A stretch of DNA of 43,862 nt, taken from NCBI GenBank assembly GCA_035546635.1, contig DASZWJ010000011.1, positions 1 to 43,862 on the forward strand, written 5' to 3'. A model generated the notes under the pieces. The model did no database searches. It was not told where the DNA came from and saw only the letters and a program-made list of their open reading frames with translations. This DNA comes from Gammaproteobacteria bacterium (GTDB lineage: Bacteria; Pseudomonadota; Gammaproteobacteria; JAURND01). Below, one piece after another: positions 36,850-43,862 of this stretch (position 1 is its first letter; each line of letters opens with the position of its first letter). A program made the translations under genes and the position numbers.

Positions 36850-37135
36850 CAGGCAGACGAATTGTCTGTTTTGTAGAAAAGATCTCCTGATTACTTACAC
36901 ATACTAGACTATTGGCCAAAATTTTGGCTGCCCGTTATTGGGCATCAGGTCGCTTAGAGCAGTAAGGTACATATTGATGGCTGGGCATGGTGATGAGCAG
37001 CGGTAAAAAAGGGAAGCAGGCGCAGGTAAAAGCGATTTTATGGATTATAGGTGATATACCATACCCTGGTTGTCTTTACGGTTTGTGTAATAGCGCAGGG
37101 CACAATACCGTGCTCCTAACCTTAGGAGATTTAAA
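36850..37135 (+). ncRNA. Structured non-coding RNA, candidate retron msr-msd
   Basis: About 285 bases between a strong promoter and the first ORF, dense in complementary segments. CAGAC/GTCTG hairpin (36854-36868). TTACACA (36895-36901) pairs with TGTGTAA (37084-37090) and could be the a1/a2 closing stem. GCCAAAATTTTGGC (36915-36928) and TGCCC/GGGCA (36929-36944) are short msr-like stems. GGGCATGGTG (36983-36992) pairs with TACCATACCC (37057-37066) with one mismatch, enclosing TAAAA-GCGA-TTTTA with a GNRA loop. This is the layout expected of retron RNA. The branch guanosine in the usual AGC context is not obvious. A plain structured leader is the alternative. Confidence 0.45.
37113..37128 (+). 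promoter_or_regulatory. Ribosome site locked in a hairpin
   Basis: CTCCTAA - CC - TTAGGAG. The right arm is the Shine-Dalgarno (AGGAG, 7 bases before the ATG at 37136). Translation of the 76-residue protein would be blocked while this stem is folded, as befits control of a harmful product. Confidence 0.55.
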
Positions 37136-37366
37136 ATGAAAGCAAAAAAAACCAAAGCCATCGCACTTCTAACGAAGTTGCGAGATGATCTACAAAACAA
37201 CCAGGGTATGACAGCTAAGCAGCGCAAACAAGCAATTAACACGCTTGATGATGCGATTTTGAAATTGAAAACAGAAAAAGTAACAGATATCTCATGTGTT
37301 ATAAATAATGTCTTTAAGATCTTACCTAGCATATTGAGCCTTTTGGCGAAATTCTGGGGAGCTTAG
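37136..37366 (+). CDS. Small Lys-rich protein with hydrophobic C-terminus, 76 aa
   Basis: Not recognised. Residues 1-50 are basic and strongly helical (KAKKTKAIALLTKLRDDLQNN, AKQRKQAINTLDDAILKLK). Residues about 53-76 form a hydrophobic/amphipathic helix (CVINNVFKILPSILSLLAKFWGA) that could insert in a membrane. The Shine-Dalgarno is good but lies within a hairpin. It is placed between the structured RNA and the XRE-RT pair. A membrane-active toxin whose release is controlled by the RT/RNA is an attractive guess, but no homologue is known to me. Confidence 0.6.
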   Translation: MKAKKTKAIALLTKLRDDLQNNQGMTAKQRKQAINTLDDAILKLKTEKVTDISCVINNVFKILPSILSLLAKFWGA

Positions 37367-37398
37367 CTGGTCACCTATATTTTAGGGGGGAAATGTAT

Positions 37399-37683
37399 AT
37401 GAAAATTGGTCACGCGATAAAAAAATGTAGGCAACTTAAAAATATTAGTCTGTCTTTACTAGCTGATGAAACTGGGCTTTCTAAATCTTATCTATCTTTA
37501 GTGGAAAATGAAAAACGTCAAATATCATTGGAATCTTTAGAGAAGGTATCCAGCTTATTAGATGTCCCTTTATACCTCTTGATCTATTTAGCAGCTGAAC
37601 CGGAAGAAATGAAAGAAATTAAGGGTGAACTTAAGACCGAATTTGATAATTTACTAATCAATCTCATCAAAAAAAATGAATAA
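37399..37683 (+). CDS. XRE-family helix-turn-helix regulator
   Basis: A 94-residue DNA-binding protein. The start at 37399 is chosen because AGGGGGG ends 8 bases before it; an ATG at 37393 is too close to that site. The Cro/CI-type HTH spans about 4-58 (IGHAIKKCRQLKNISLSLLADETGLSKSYLSLVENEKR...), followed by an acidic helical tail. It overlaps the RT gene by 8 bases (ATGAATAA). XRE partners occur with some retron RTs. It probably binds the 31-bp palindrome over the promoter. Confidence 0.88.
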   Translation: MKIGHAIKKCRQLKNISLSLLADETGLSKSYLSLVENEKRQISLESLEKVSSLLDVPLYLLIYLAAEPEEMKEIKGELKTEFDNLLINLIKKNE

Positions 37684-38614
37684 TTCTTATTATCCTTCCA
37701 AGTCAATTAAAACCATTGAAGAGCTTTCTAAAGTTTTGGATGAAACTGAAGATACTTTAAATTCCGTTTCTATAAATTTGCCTATATATTACAAAAAAAA
37801 TGTTTTACTGAAAAAGGATGGAGGCAAGCGAACCACCTATATAGTTAAAGGTATATTGAAACGAATCCAACAAAAGATAAAAAATCGTATACTTGACCGT
37901 GTGTGTTTTGCTGAATATTTATTTTTTGGAATAAAAAAAAGAAATGGCATTATTGAAAATGCCAAATACCATTGTAAATGGGGAAAACCTAAAGCTTTAT
38001 TAAGTTTTGATATAAAAAATTTTTATCCGTCAGTTACTGAAAATCAGATCAAAAACATTTGGGTTAATTTTTTCAAATTTTCAGAAGCAGTCGCAATTTT
38101 ACTAACAAAGCTGACTGCGTTTTTAAATGAATTACCCCAAGGAGTTTCTACTAGCGTCTTAATATCAAACTTGATCTTTTTTGAATCAGAGAAGCTATTG
38201 GCACAAAGGATCAGAAAATATAACGCTAATTATTCAAGATATGCGGATGATATTAGCATTACATTTAAAAAAGGATATACTCAAAAAGACTTAAGTGAAG
38301 CGATTAGATTGGTTGTTTACTTTATAGGAAACTCTGGTTTTAAATTAAATTGGAAAAAATTTAAAATTACCACCACCAAAAATCCAATGGTTACTAATAA
38401 AAGCGTTTGCATAAACAATGGTTACTTGAGCCTGAATCCTAGCAAAAGAAAAGAAGCTTATTCAAGATTAAAAAAATATAAAAGTTCAATTAAAACAAAG
38501 AAAAATATAAATTCAGATTTTGAATATCAAAAATTAATAGGGTACTTAAGATTCTGCTATAGTATCAACCCGCATAAAGAAATAAAAAAATTTATAAACG
38601 AAGCAGTAATATAA
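37676..38614 (+). CDS. Retron-type reverse transcriptase
   Basis: A 312-residue RNA-directed DNA polymerase. Motifs in order: KDGGKRTTYI (about 47-56), NAKYH at 95-99 (the NAxxH motif of retron RTs), motif A SFDIKNFYPSV with Asp112, LPQGVSTS (motif B), SRYADD with Tyr189-Asp191-Asp192 (motif C), GFKLNWKKFKI (motif D), and MVTNK at 238-242 where retrons usually have VTG. It lacks the maturase and HNH domains of group II introns. Very AT-rich compared with the core genes, suggesting transfer. It is translationally coupled to the XRE gene. The retron assignment is good; the subtype is not determined. Confidence 0.85.
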   Translation: MNNSYYPSKSIKTIEELSKVLDETEDTLNSVSINLPIYYKKNVLLKKDGGKRTTYIVKGILKRIQQKIKNRILDRVCFAEYLFFGIKKRNGIIENAKYHCKWGKPKALLSFDIKNFYPSVTENQIKNIWVNFFKFSEAVAILLTKLTAFLNELPQGVSTSVLISNLIFFESEKLLAQRIRKYNANYSRYADDISITFKKGYTQKDLSEAIRLVVYFIGNSGFKLNWKKFKITTTKNPMVTNKSVCINNGYLSLNPSKRKEAYSRLKKYKSSIKTKKNINSDFEYQKLIGYLRFCYSINPHKEIKKFINEAVI

Positions 38615-38722
38615 ACTTTAATCTAAAGTTTATAACATAAATACGTAATCAAACACATAGGATCTAGCTTCTTTAAAAAACTGGTTAATTCGATTATTAT
38701 AGCCACTACTCATTGGACTGAC

Positions 38723-39823
38723 ATGCGGAATTTATTAGACGAGAGAGACATACTAGAATTATATCAAAGTGGAATTCTCCCTGCAGCAAGTAGCGCTGAA
38801 GACGCCATATCCACATTAGAAATTTTCCCATATTTAAATATCGCCCCCGAAATACTTAACCTTGACGAAAATGGATATATTTCATTAAATGAGCACGGGC
38901 TTCAAAGAAAAATATTAGTTAACGAAATATTTCTTTTTGCAAAAAAATTAAACTTTCTTAAAGAATGCAAAGGATTTCAAACTTTATCAAATAGTATAAA
39001 TAATCAGACCCAATTTTTTGATACCATATTTGAGGTAGACTGCGCTCATTTTATGTTAACCAACTATAATATCACTAAAATAGATTTATCTGCTGAAATT
39101 ATTGTTAATGACAGGATTAAAAGACCAGATTTTAGTTTTCTAACAAAGAATGGAGCAGAAGTCTTTTGTGAGTGCAAATCACTTGAATCAGCGCATAGAA
39201 TTAAAAATTCTAAAGTCATCCGTTTAATGCAACAGCTTGAACCACATTTAAAAAACTTAGCAACTGAAAAATTTAGGATTGAGATCGCATTTAAAACATT
39301 ACCAACACACTGGAATGCTAACTATTCAGAGCAATTAGCGTCAAGCATTCAGGTATTAATTGAAAATCAATTTACAAAAAACCATTTGGATTTAGTAATA
39401 GATGACATGCATGAAACTCATGTTAAATTATGTCTTGTCAATGAAAAGCCCTACTTCAACTGCTTAATTAATCTGGGAAATAAGGCTCCAGATAAAAGTC
39501 CCACTTTTGTTATTGGTGAAATTGCTAATGTACAAAAAGATATAAAAAATTCGATCAAAGACGCCATGACACAGTTACCGAGTGACAAACCTGGAATAAT
39601 TTTCATTAATAGTTTAAATGAAAGTGATGCAAGACAAGCAATAATAAAGTTTTTTCGTTATAACACAAAAGACAATATTTATGGTGTCTTTTCTAAAACA
39701 AAAACTTTTCAATGTCATATCAATCCTAATAGCAATTTGCAAATCGACCTTGCTATATCACCACCAGCATTATCACTATTAAATAACACGAGTGCCCCTC
39801 GCTTACCCTTATCGAGTTTATGA
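38723..39823 (+). CDS. PD-(D/E)xK nuclease-like protein
   Basis: A 366-residue soluble protein I do not recognise as a whole. The middle carries RPDF with Asp136, then FCECK with Glu150 and Lys152, preceded by a Glu-rich helix (TIFEVDCAHFML). This D-x13-E-x-K arrangement is that of the PD-(D/E)xK nuclease fold. The C-terminal part has alternating strands and helices (TFVIGEIANVQKDIKNSIKDAMTQL, PGIIFINSLNESDARQA). It lies 108 bases after the RT, same strand and same AT-rich composition. It could be an effector of the RT module, an independent restriction-type enzyme, or inactive. Its ribosome site is weak. Confidence 0.6.
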   Translation: MRNLLDERDILELYQSGILPAASSAEDAISTLEIFPYLNIAPEILNLDENGYISLNEHGLQRKILVNEIFLFAKKLNFLKECKGFQTLSNSINNQTQFFDTIFEVDCAHFMLTNYNITKIDLSAEIIVNDRIKRPDFSFLTKNGAEVFCECKSLESAHRIKNSKVIRLMQQLEPHLKNLATEKFRIEIAFKTLPTHWNANYSEQLASSIQVLIENQFTKNHLDLVIDDMHETHVKLCLVNEKPYFNCLINLGNKAPDKSPTFVIGEIANVQKDIKNSIKDAMTQLPSDKPGIIFINSLNESDARQAIIKFFRYNTKDNIYGVFSKTKTFQCHINPNSNLQIDLAISPPALSLLNNTSAPRLPLSSL

Positions 39824-40017
39824 GGCTAAGGACAACCTGGAAAATACTGAGCATTAAGCTAAATAACAATAGCAGTGAGCTTTCGTATAACCTTAAAAAA
39901 CCATTAATGTATTGCTTTCCAAAACCTTTCCGCTGATAATAAACACGCGCGGCTCCCAAGTGCACTAACACAAGGGAGCTACGACTTCCACAATTCGAGC
40001 TTCGAGGAGCCCAAATT
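39824..40017. other. Gap with leader-like palindromes
   Basis: No gene seen. Near its right end GCTCCC and GGGAGC flank 16 bases, just before the GAGGAG ribosome site of the next small ORF. This may be the promoter and leader of the signalling operon. Confidence 0.35.
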
Positions 40018-40230
40018 ATGACAACTCAAGTTTACACTACCGCGCGTCCGCGCAAAATTCCTTTTTTCACTTTTGACCAATATTTAGACATTTCCATTCG
40101 CTTTGCTCTTGGATCGGCAGCGAATAGTCCCGCGGCTTTGTCAAAACCTTCTGGCCATAATGCATTGTGGATGCAAGGCCACGGGATCGAAATGCCTAAA
40201 AAGCGGTTAATCGTAAATAGGAAGGGGTAG
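40018..40230 (+). CDS. Small hypothetical protein, 70 aa
   Basis: Not recognised. A clear Shine-Dalgarno (GAGGAG, 9 bases upstream) supports translation. The product is basic, without a membrane segment, with a Pro/Ser-rich middle and a Lys/Arg end (PKKRLIVNRKG). Its stop codon lies inside the left arm of the 84-nt hairpin that follows, so translation to the end would disturb that stem. It may be a real small protein or a leader peptide for the DUF3050-kinase-regulator genes. Confidence 0.45.
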   Translation: MTTQVYTTARPRKIPFFTFDQYLDISIRFALGSAANSPAALSKPSGHNALWMQGHGIEMPKKRLIVNRKG

Positions 40231-40307
40231 GCTGGAGCAGAAGGGGGTTGATGGCGGGGCGAATTTGGCCGTCCCGCCGTTAATTCTGCCCTTCTGCCGG
40301 CTACCCC
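40224..40307 (+). promoter_or_regulatory. 84-nt near-perfect GC-rich hairpin
   Basis: Outer arms GGGGTAG/CTACCCC, then GCAGAAGGG/CCCTTCTGC, then GTTGAT/GTTAAT through G-U pairs, then GGCGGG/CCCGCC, with a loop of about 14 bases. It begins at the stop of the 70-residue ORF and ends 32 bases before the DUF3050 start. An attenuator, processing site or RNA-stability stem is likely; a mobile repeat is also possible. Confidence 0.6.
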
Positions 40308-40339
40308 GCGGCTGAAAATTCAGCAGCGAGGACGCGCGC

Positions 40340-41113
40340 GTGCAGACGAAACTATCGCATATTATCGCCACCATCTCGCCCTTGGTTGACGCGATTAACC
40401 ATCACAAGCTATTAACAGCTATCGATTCCATCGAAAAATTGCGCGGATTTACCGAAATCCACGTGTATGCGGTGTGGGACTTTATGGCATTGCTAAAAGC
40501 CCTACAGCGCAAACTGACCTCTATTCAGCCCTTATGGACACCGCCCATAAATCACATGGGTTGCCATTTGGTGAATGCCCTCCTTAGCGAGGAAGAAAGC
40601 GATCATCTTCCCGACGGTCGATATTTGAGCCACTTTGAGCTGTATCTTGAAGCCATGCAGCAGGGTGGCGCTAATACTAAGCCTATAACCGGCTTTATCA
40701 GCGATATAAAAGCTTCTAAGCCACTATCCAACCTGCTAGGCCGAGCTGACTTGCCGCCGCCCGCCAGAGGCTTTATTACCGACACCTTCGCCATTATAGC
40801 GCAGGAAAGCCACGTCATTGCTGCTTCCTTAGCCTTTGCTCGCGAGTACATTACTTCTAATTTATTTTCAATCATACTGCAAACCATTGAGCCAGCAGGC
40901 ACCCGCTGTTCACTTGAAGCACTGAAATCTTACCTGCAGCGCCACATTGAGCTGGATAGCGACAAACACAGCCAACAATCACAACTATTAGTCACGAGCC
41001 TCTGCGGAGCGGATGAAACCAAATGGCAGGAGGCTTTAGATGCCGCCCTATTTTCACTCAACAGCCGACTCCAATTACTGGATGGAATCTATGACGCTAT
41101 CACTCGGTCATGA
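40340..41113 (+). CDS. DUF3050 (heme-oxygenase-like) protein
   Basis: A 257-residue helical protein beginning with GTG (GCGAGG upstream). Typical DUF3050 stretches are EIHVYAVWDFMALLKALQRKL, LLSEEESDHLPDGRYLSHFELYLEAM and ESHVIAASLAFAREYI, with His and Glu residues placed as metal or heme ligands in heme-oxygenase-like di-iron folds. Function in this family is poorly known. It is followed by a histidine kinase whose longest frame overlaps its end, so the two are probably co-expressed. Confidence 0.75.
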   Translation: MQTKLSHIIATISPLVDAINHHKLLTAIDSIEKLRGFTEIHVYAVWDFMALLKALQRKLTSIQPLWTPPINHMGCHLVNALLSEEESDHLPDGRYLSHFELYLEAMQQGGANTKPITGFISDIKASKPLSNLLGRADLPPPARGFITDTFAIIAQESHVIAASLAFAREYITSNLFSIILQTIEPAGTRCSLEALKSYLQRHIELDSDKHSQQSQLLVTSLCGADETKWQEALDAALFSLNSRLQLLDGIYDAITRS

Positions 41114-41147
41114 GGAACACAATCAACTCATCGCAAGGGAATGGATG

Positions 41148-42305
41148 AATACCTTTAATTCACAAGTGCAAAAATTGCTTATTGAAACTATTTTTGACCA
41201 TATTCCGCAGTATATTTTCTGGAAAAATACGGCCTCGGTGTATTTAGGCTGTAACAAAAAATTCGCAAAGCTGCTAGGTTTGAACAGTCCCGATGAAATC
41301 ATCGGCAAAAGTGATTTTGAATTAAATTGGTTGCCCGATGGTGATACTGCGGAAAAGTTTCAGGCAGGCGACCGAAAAACTTTGGAGGGACATCACATCA
41401 TTAATCAAGAGGAATGGCTATCGGTTAAAAATGGTAATCGAATTCTCACGTTAGCCAACAAAGTGCCCTTGGTAAATCCTGATGGCATCATCGTGGGTGT
41501 ATTGGGTGTTGCCACGGATATTACCGAGAAAAAACGCATTGAAGAACGGATGGCGAGAAGCGATCATCAGCTCAAAGGCATGACCGTGGTTAGTGCCAGC
41601 ATTGCGCATGAAATGCGCACGCCATTGGCTACTTTAAAAAATACCGCTAAAGGCATTAAGCCAATGCTAGCGCCACTCATCACTGGCTATCAGGCTGCAT
41701 TAAGTCACGGTCTTAATGTACCCACAATTGCTGATGCCAAACTGGCATTATTAGAAACCGCCATTGATACCCTTGAAAATAAAGTCACTGAAGCCAACCG
41801 GATTATCGATATGCTGCTGACCAATTTGCAAAGTCTGCGCCAAGAAAAATTAACCCATCCCCAAAAATGCTCTGCCCGCCACTGCATTAACCAGGCGTTG
41901 GCGCAGTACGGATTTACCAAAGATGCGCCACAAATCATTTGGGCAAATGATGATGATTTTATTTTCTATGGCAAAGAGATGCTATTAGTACATGTACTAT
42001 TTAATTTGTTAAAGAACGCCATTTATTTTATCCGCAAAGCAGATAAGGGAAATATTCACATTTGGCTGGAACATCACACTATCTATAACACCCTACACTT
42101 TAAGGACACCGGCACCGGCATTAAACCTGAGAACCTACCAAAAATCTTTGATCCCTTCTTCACCATTGATACCAACAAAGGCACGGGCATTGGCTTGGCC
42201 TTTTGCGAGATGACCTTAAAGAGCTTTGGTGGCAGCATCACCTGCCATTCACAGTGGCAAGAATACACCGAATTTATTCTCACCCTTCCCAGGAAATCAA
42301 CTTAA
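41148..42305 (+). CDS. Soluble PAS-domain histidine kinase (LqsS/CqsS-like core)
   Basis: A 385-residue kinase from the start with the best ribosome site (AAGGGA, 7 bases upstream). The open frame begins at 41040, and ATGs at 41082 and 41091 would overlap the previous gene. A PAS/PAC sensor (about 12-130; FDHIPQYIFWKNTASVYLGCNKKFA, GVATDITEKK) is followed by the phospho-acceptor His154 in ASIAHEMRTPLATL. Then come the N-box NLLKNAIYFI, DTGTGIKPENL and GTGIGLAFCEM. The long insertion between the H-box and NRIIDMLL resembles LqsS and CqsS quorum-sensing kinases, but their membrane sensor is replaced by a soluble PAS domain. The signal is unknown. Confidence 0.85.
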   Translation, partial: NTFNSQVQKLLIETIFDHIPQYIFWKNTASVYLGCNKKFAKLLGLNSPDEIIGKSDFELNWLPDGDTAEKFQAGDRKTLEGHHIINQEEWLSVKNGNRILTLANKVPLVNPDGIIVGVLGVATDITEKKRIEERMARSDHQLKGMTVVSASIAHEMRTPLATLKNTAKGIKPMLAPLITGYQAALSHGLNVPTIADAKLALLETAIDTLENKVTEANRIIDMLLTNLQSLRQEKLTHPQKCSARHCINQALAQYGFTKDAPQIIWANDDDFIFYGKEMLLVHVLFNLLKNAIYFIRKADKGNIHIWLEHHTIYNTLHFKDTGTGIKPENLPKIFDPFFTIDTNKGTGIGLAFCEMTLKSFGGSITCHSQWQEYTEFILTLPRKST

Positions 42306-42319
42306 AAGGAGTATTAACC

Positions 42320-43297
42320 ATGCACATACCTGCACTTTATCACCCCACCCAAATTCTGCTGTTAGATGATGATGCAGAATTTATCAATAGTCTCTCTCTG
42401 TCATTGGCAGATCAATTTAAATGCCGCTTATTTACATCCCCTGAATTGGCTCAGCAATTTCTGCTGGATAATCACCATTGGCAGCAGGCATTAAGAGCTA
42501 AATATGTGCAAATGAATGAGGAGGAGTTCAGCCAATTTTCCGTCAATATTGAAATCTTCAATATCCACCTGGAAATGTTCAACCCAAAACGTTTTGAAAG
42601 AGCCGGTATTTTAGTCGTGGATTATGATATGCCGAGCATGAACGGTTTAGAGGTGGCTCGTATTCTCAGATCCAAGCTGCCTATCAAGATTATTTTATTA
42701 ACCGGCGAGGCAGATCAGAATACGGCCGTTGAAGCGTTTAACCAACGGGAAATAGATCGGTTTCTATTAAAAAGCCACCCTGACTATCACACACAATTAG
42801 TTCGCTATATTAACGAACTCCAACAGGATTATTTTGCGGAAATTTCCGCGGCGGTGTTAGAGCCGCTTATAGTTCAGGAAAATCATCCTTTGCAAGATAA
42901 CCACTATCGAGAATTATTTGAAAACCTTAAGATAAAACACCAGATCATAGAATATTACTTACTCGATGACTCCGGTAGTTTTTTAATGTTGAATACCAAT
43001 GCAGAACCTACCTGGCTGATTGCCCGCACACCGGCTGATATGGCTCTATTTTATGACATGGCTGCGATAGAAAGAAAAATACCCAAGAAAATCCTGGCTT
43101 CCTTAGCGAATAAAACCAAACTGATCTGCCTGCCGCCAGACAGCCGTGTGGTCCCTCCCTTTAGTGATTGGTTCATCCAAGACGCCACATCATTATCCGA
43201 TGGTAAAATTTATTATTGTGTCATAGTGGGTTGGTATGGGCATAATTCCCTCTCTCAGCCCATCACCAGCTACCATACTTTTTTGGGTGGTACTTAA
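42320..43297 (+). CDS. Response regulator with LqsR-like architecture
   Basis: A 325-residue regulator. The start at 42320 has AAAGGAG upstream; the frame opens earlier but only within the kinase gene. The receiver begins ILLLDDDAEF (acidic pocket), but the phosphorylated Asp101 (LVVDYDMPSMNGLEV) lies some 85 residues later, about 40 more than in CheY, so the domain has an insertion. LLTGE and FLLK supply the conserved Thr and Lys. Residues about 170-325 match no DNA-binding output domain. Legionella LqsR has the same size, insertion and unusual output. Partner of the kinase 14 bases upstream. Confidence 0.82.
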   Translation: MHIPALYHPTQILLLDDDAEFINSLSLSLADQFKCRLFTSPELAQQFLLDNHHWQQALRAKYVQMNEEEFSQFSVNIEIFNIHLEMFNPKRFERAGILVVDYDMPSMNGLEVARILRSKLPIKIILLTGEADQNTAVEAFNQREIDRFLLKSHPDYHTQLVRYINELQQDYFAEISAAVLEPLIVQENHPLQDNHYRELFENLKIKHQIIEYYLLDDSGSFLMLNTNAEPTWLIARTPADMALFYDMAAIERKIPKKILASLANKTKLICLPPDSRVVPPFSDWFIQDATSLSDGKIYYCVIVGWYGHNSLSQPITSYHTFLGGT

Positions 43298-43862
43298 GAC
43301 CACCTTAACCATTATTCAATTGGGTTTTTTGTTGGATTGAACTTAGCAATGGCATTGGTTTCTCCTTAAAAATATTAATGGGTTTTTATTGAGAATATAT
43401 AAAAAGCTGTTAGAGTATTTTTATGATGATTTCACTTAAAAAATATCGGAAAAAAATCAAACAAAAATTTCAAATGCTTTTTTCAGAAGATGAGAACCGC
43501 TGCCTCAGATAAGAAAATCTCACACCTGTCGCAACTGATATTGCAAGACTGAAAATACCCTACAATTAAAGACTTACACGCCAAAATGCCCCTGCAGCAA
43601 ATAATCTATCTTGAAATATGGCTGCATCATTTTGCATCTCGCATAAAACCATTATTCTTGTGAATTTCGATAAGGATTTGTGAGATAAACACTAGAATTT
43701 TTTAACTTGCAGCACTTTGATGGTAAGCCCCTAATAATTCCATCCCATATTTGAATTTTTCTAGCGAATGTTTTCTTTATATAAATAAGGACTTATTGAT
43801 AAACTGCGGCAGGAGAGAGGTGGGTTCTACTTCTTTGCGTCTGATTTTGTGAGCTTGATTGA
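43298..43862. other. Right edge, no gene seen
   Basis: AT-rich, no credible complete gene. The best forward frame (43423-43512) codes only 29 residues, with no ribosome site. On the minus strand, a short open stretch near 43718-43790 ends in an alpha-helical-looking tail (LEKFKYGMELLGAYHQ) and may be the remnant end of a lost gene. Confidence 0.4.

Noticed and set aside
36850..38614. Group II intron
   Set aside because: The RT lacks maturase and endonuclease domains, and no domain V-like hairpin follows it.
36850..38614. Diversity-generating retroelement
   Set aside because: No template/variable repeat pair was seen and the RT carries the retron NAxxH motif.
40224..40307. Integron attC site
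   Set aside because: The long hairpin recalls attC, but the required RYYYAAC and GTTRRRY boxes at the ends are not present and no integrase is nearby.
43423..43512. 29-residue Lys-rich forward frame
   Set aside because: No ribosome site, low complexity, and no context; treated as chance.

Overview
The window reads as chromosome of a gammaproteobacterium, most likely of the order Legionellales (Coxiellaceae, Aquicella or Berkiella-like). This placement is inferred from the gene clusters and was not tested by any search. Three classic gammaproteobacterial clusters are present: ileS-lspA-ispH-pilE, lptE-holA-nadD-rsfS-rlmH-mrdA-mrdB-mltB, and lpoA-yraN-diaA-dolP. There are also lptM-lysA-dapF and a dksA of exactly the E. 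coli length. Two features point to an intracellular or amoeba-associated life: a DXD glycosyltransferase of the toxin/effector type, and a histidine kinase/response regulator pair resembling the Legionella Lqs / Vibrio CqsS quorum-sensing families.

Layout. 1-6.5 kb: pilin, isoprenoid (ispH), lipoprotein maturation (lspA), ileS and xthA, with a PepSY protein set between ispH and lspA. 6.5-9.4 kb: an AT-rich accessory patch with an unknown protein and the putative glycosyltransferase effector. 9.5-10.4 kb: HIT protein and folE. 10.5-21 kb: a long leftward block of envelope and housekeeping genes. 21-24 kb: pteridine reductase, an ABC-2 exporter pair and a small membrane protein. 24-27.5 kb: a repeat-rich gap, dksA, dapF, lysA and a 43-residue LptM-like lipoprotein. 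27.6-31 kb: a rightward operon of hydrolase, orphan DgoK-like kinase, MidA methyltransferase and an atypical PTPS/QueD protein. 31-36.3 kb: cca, an outer-membrane barrel, and lpoA-yraN-diaA-dolP. 36.48 kb: tRNA-Thr(UGU).

Everything right of the tRNA looks accessory. Its first part (36.79-38.6 kb) is the most interesting: a near-consensus promoter overlapped by a 31-bp perfect palindrome, a strongly structured non-coding segment, a 76-residue Lys-rich protein with a hydrophobic C-terminus, an XRE regulator, and an overlapping retron-like reverse transcriptase (YADD, NAKYH, and VTN in place of VTG). A PD-ExK nuclease-like protein follows. I read this as a candidate retron-type defence or toxin-antitoxin module of unusual architecture. 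The second part (40.0-43.3 kb) holds a small ORF ending in an 84-nt near-perfect hairpin, a DUF3050 (heme-oxygenase-like) protein, a soluble PAS histidine kinase and an LqsR-like response regulator, probably one signalling operon.

Two families of short dispersed palindromes lie in the gaps between core genes: four exact copies of a 23-bp element, and several CCCTTT-TTC-AAAGGG hairpins. No CRISPR array, rRNA or insertion sequence was seen.
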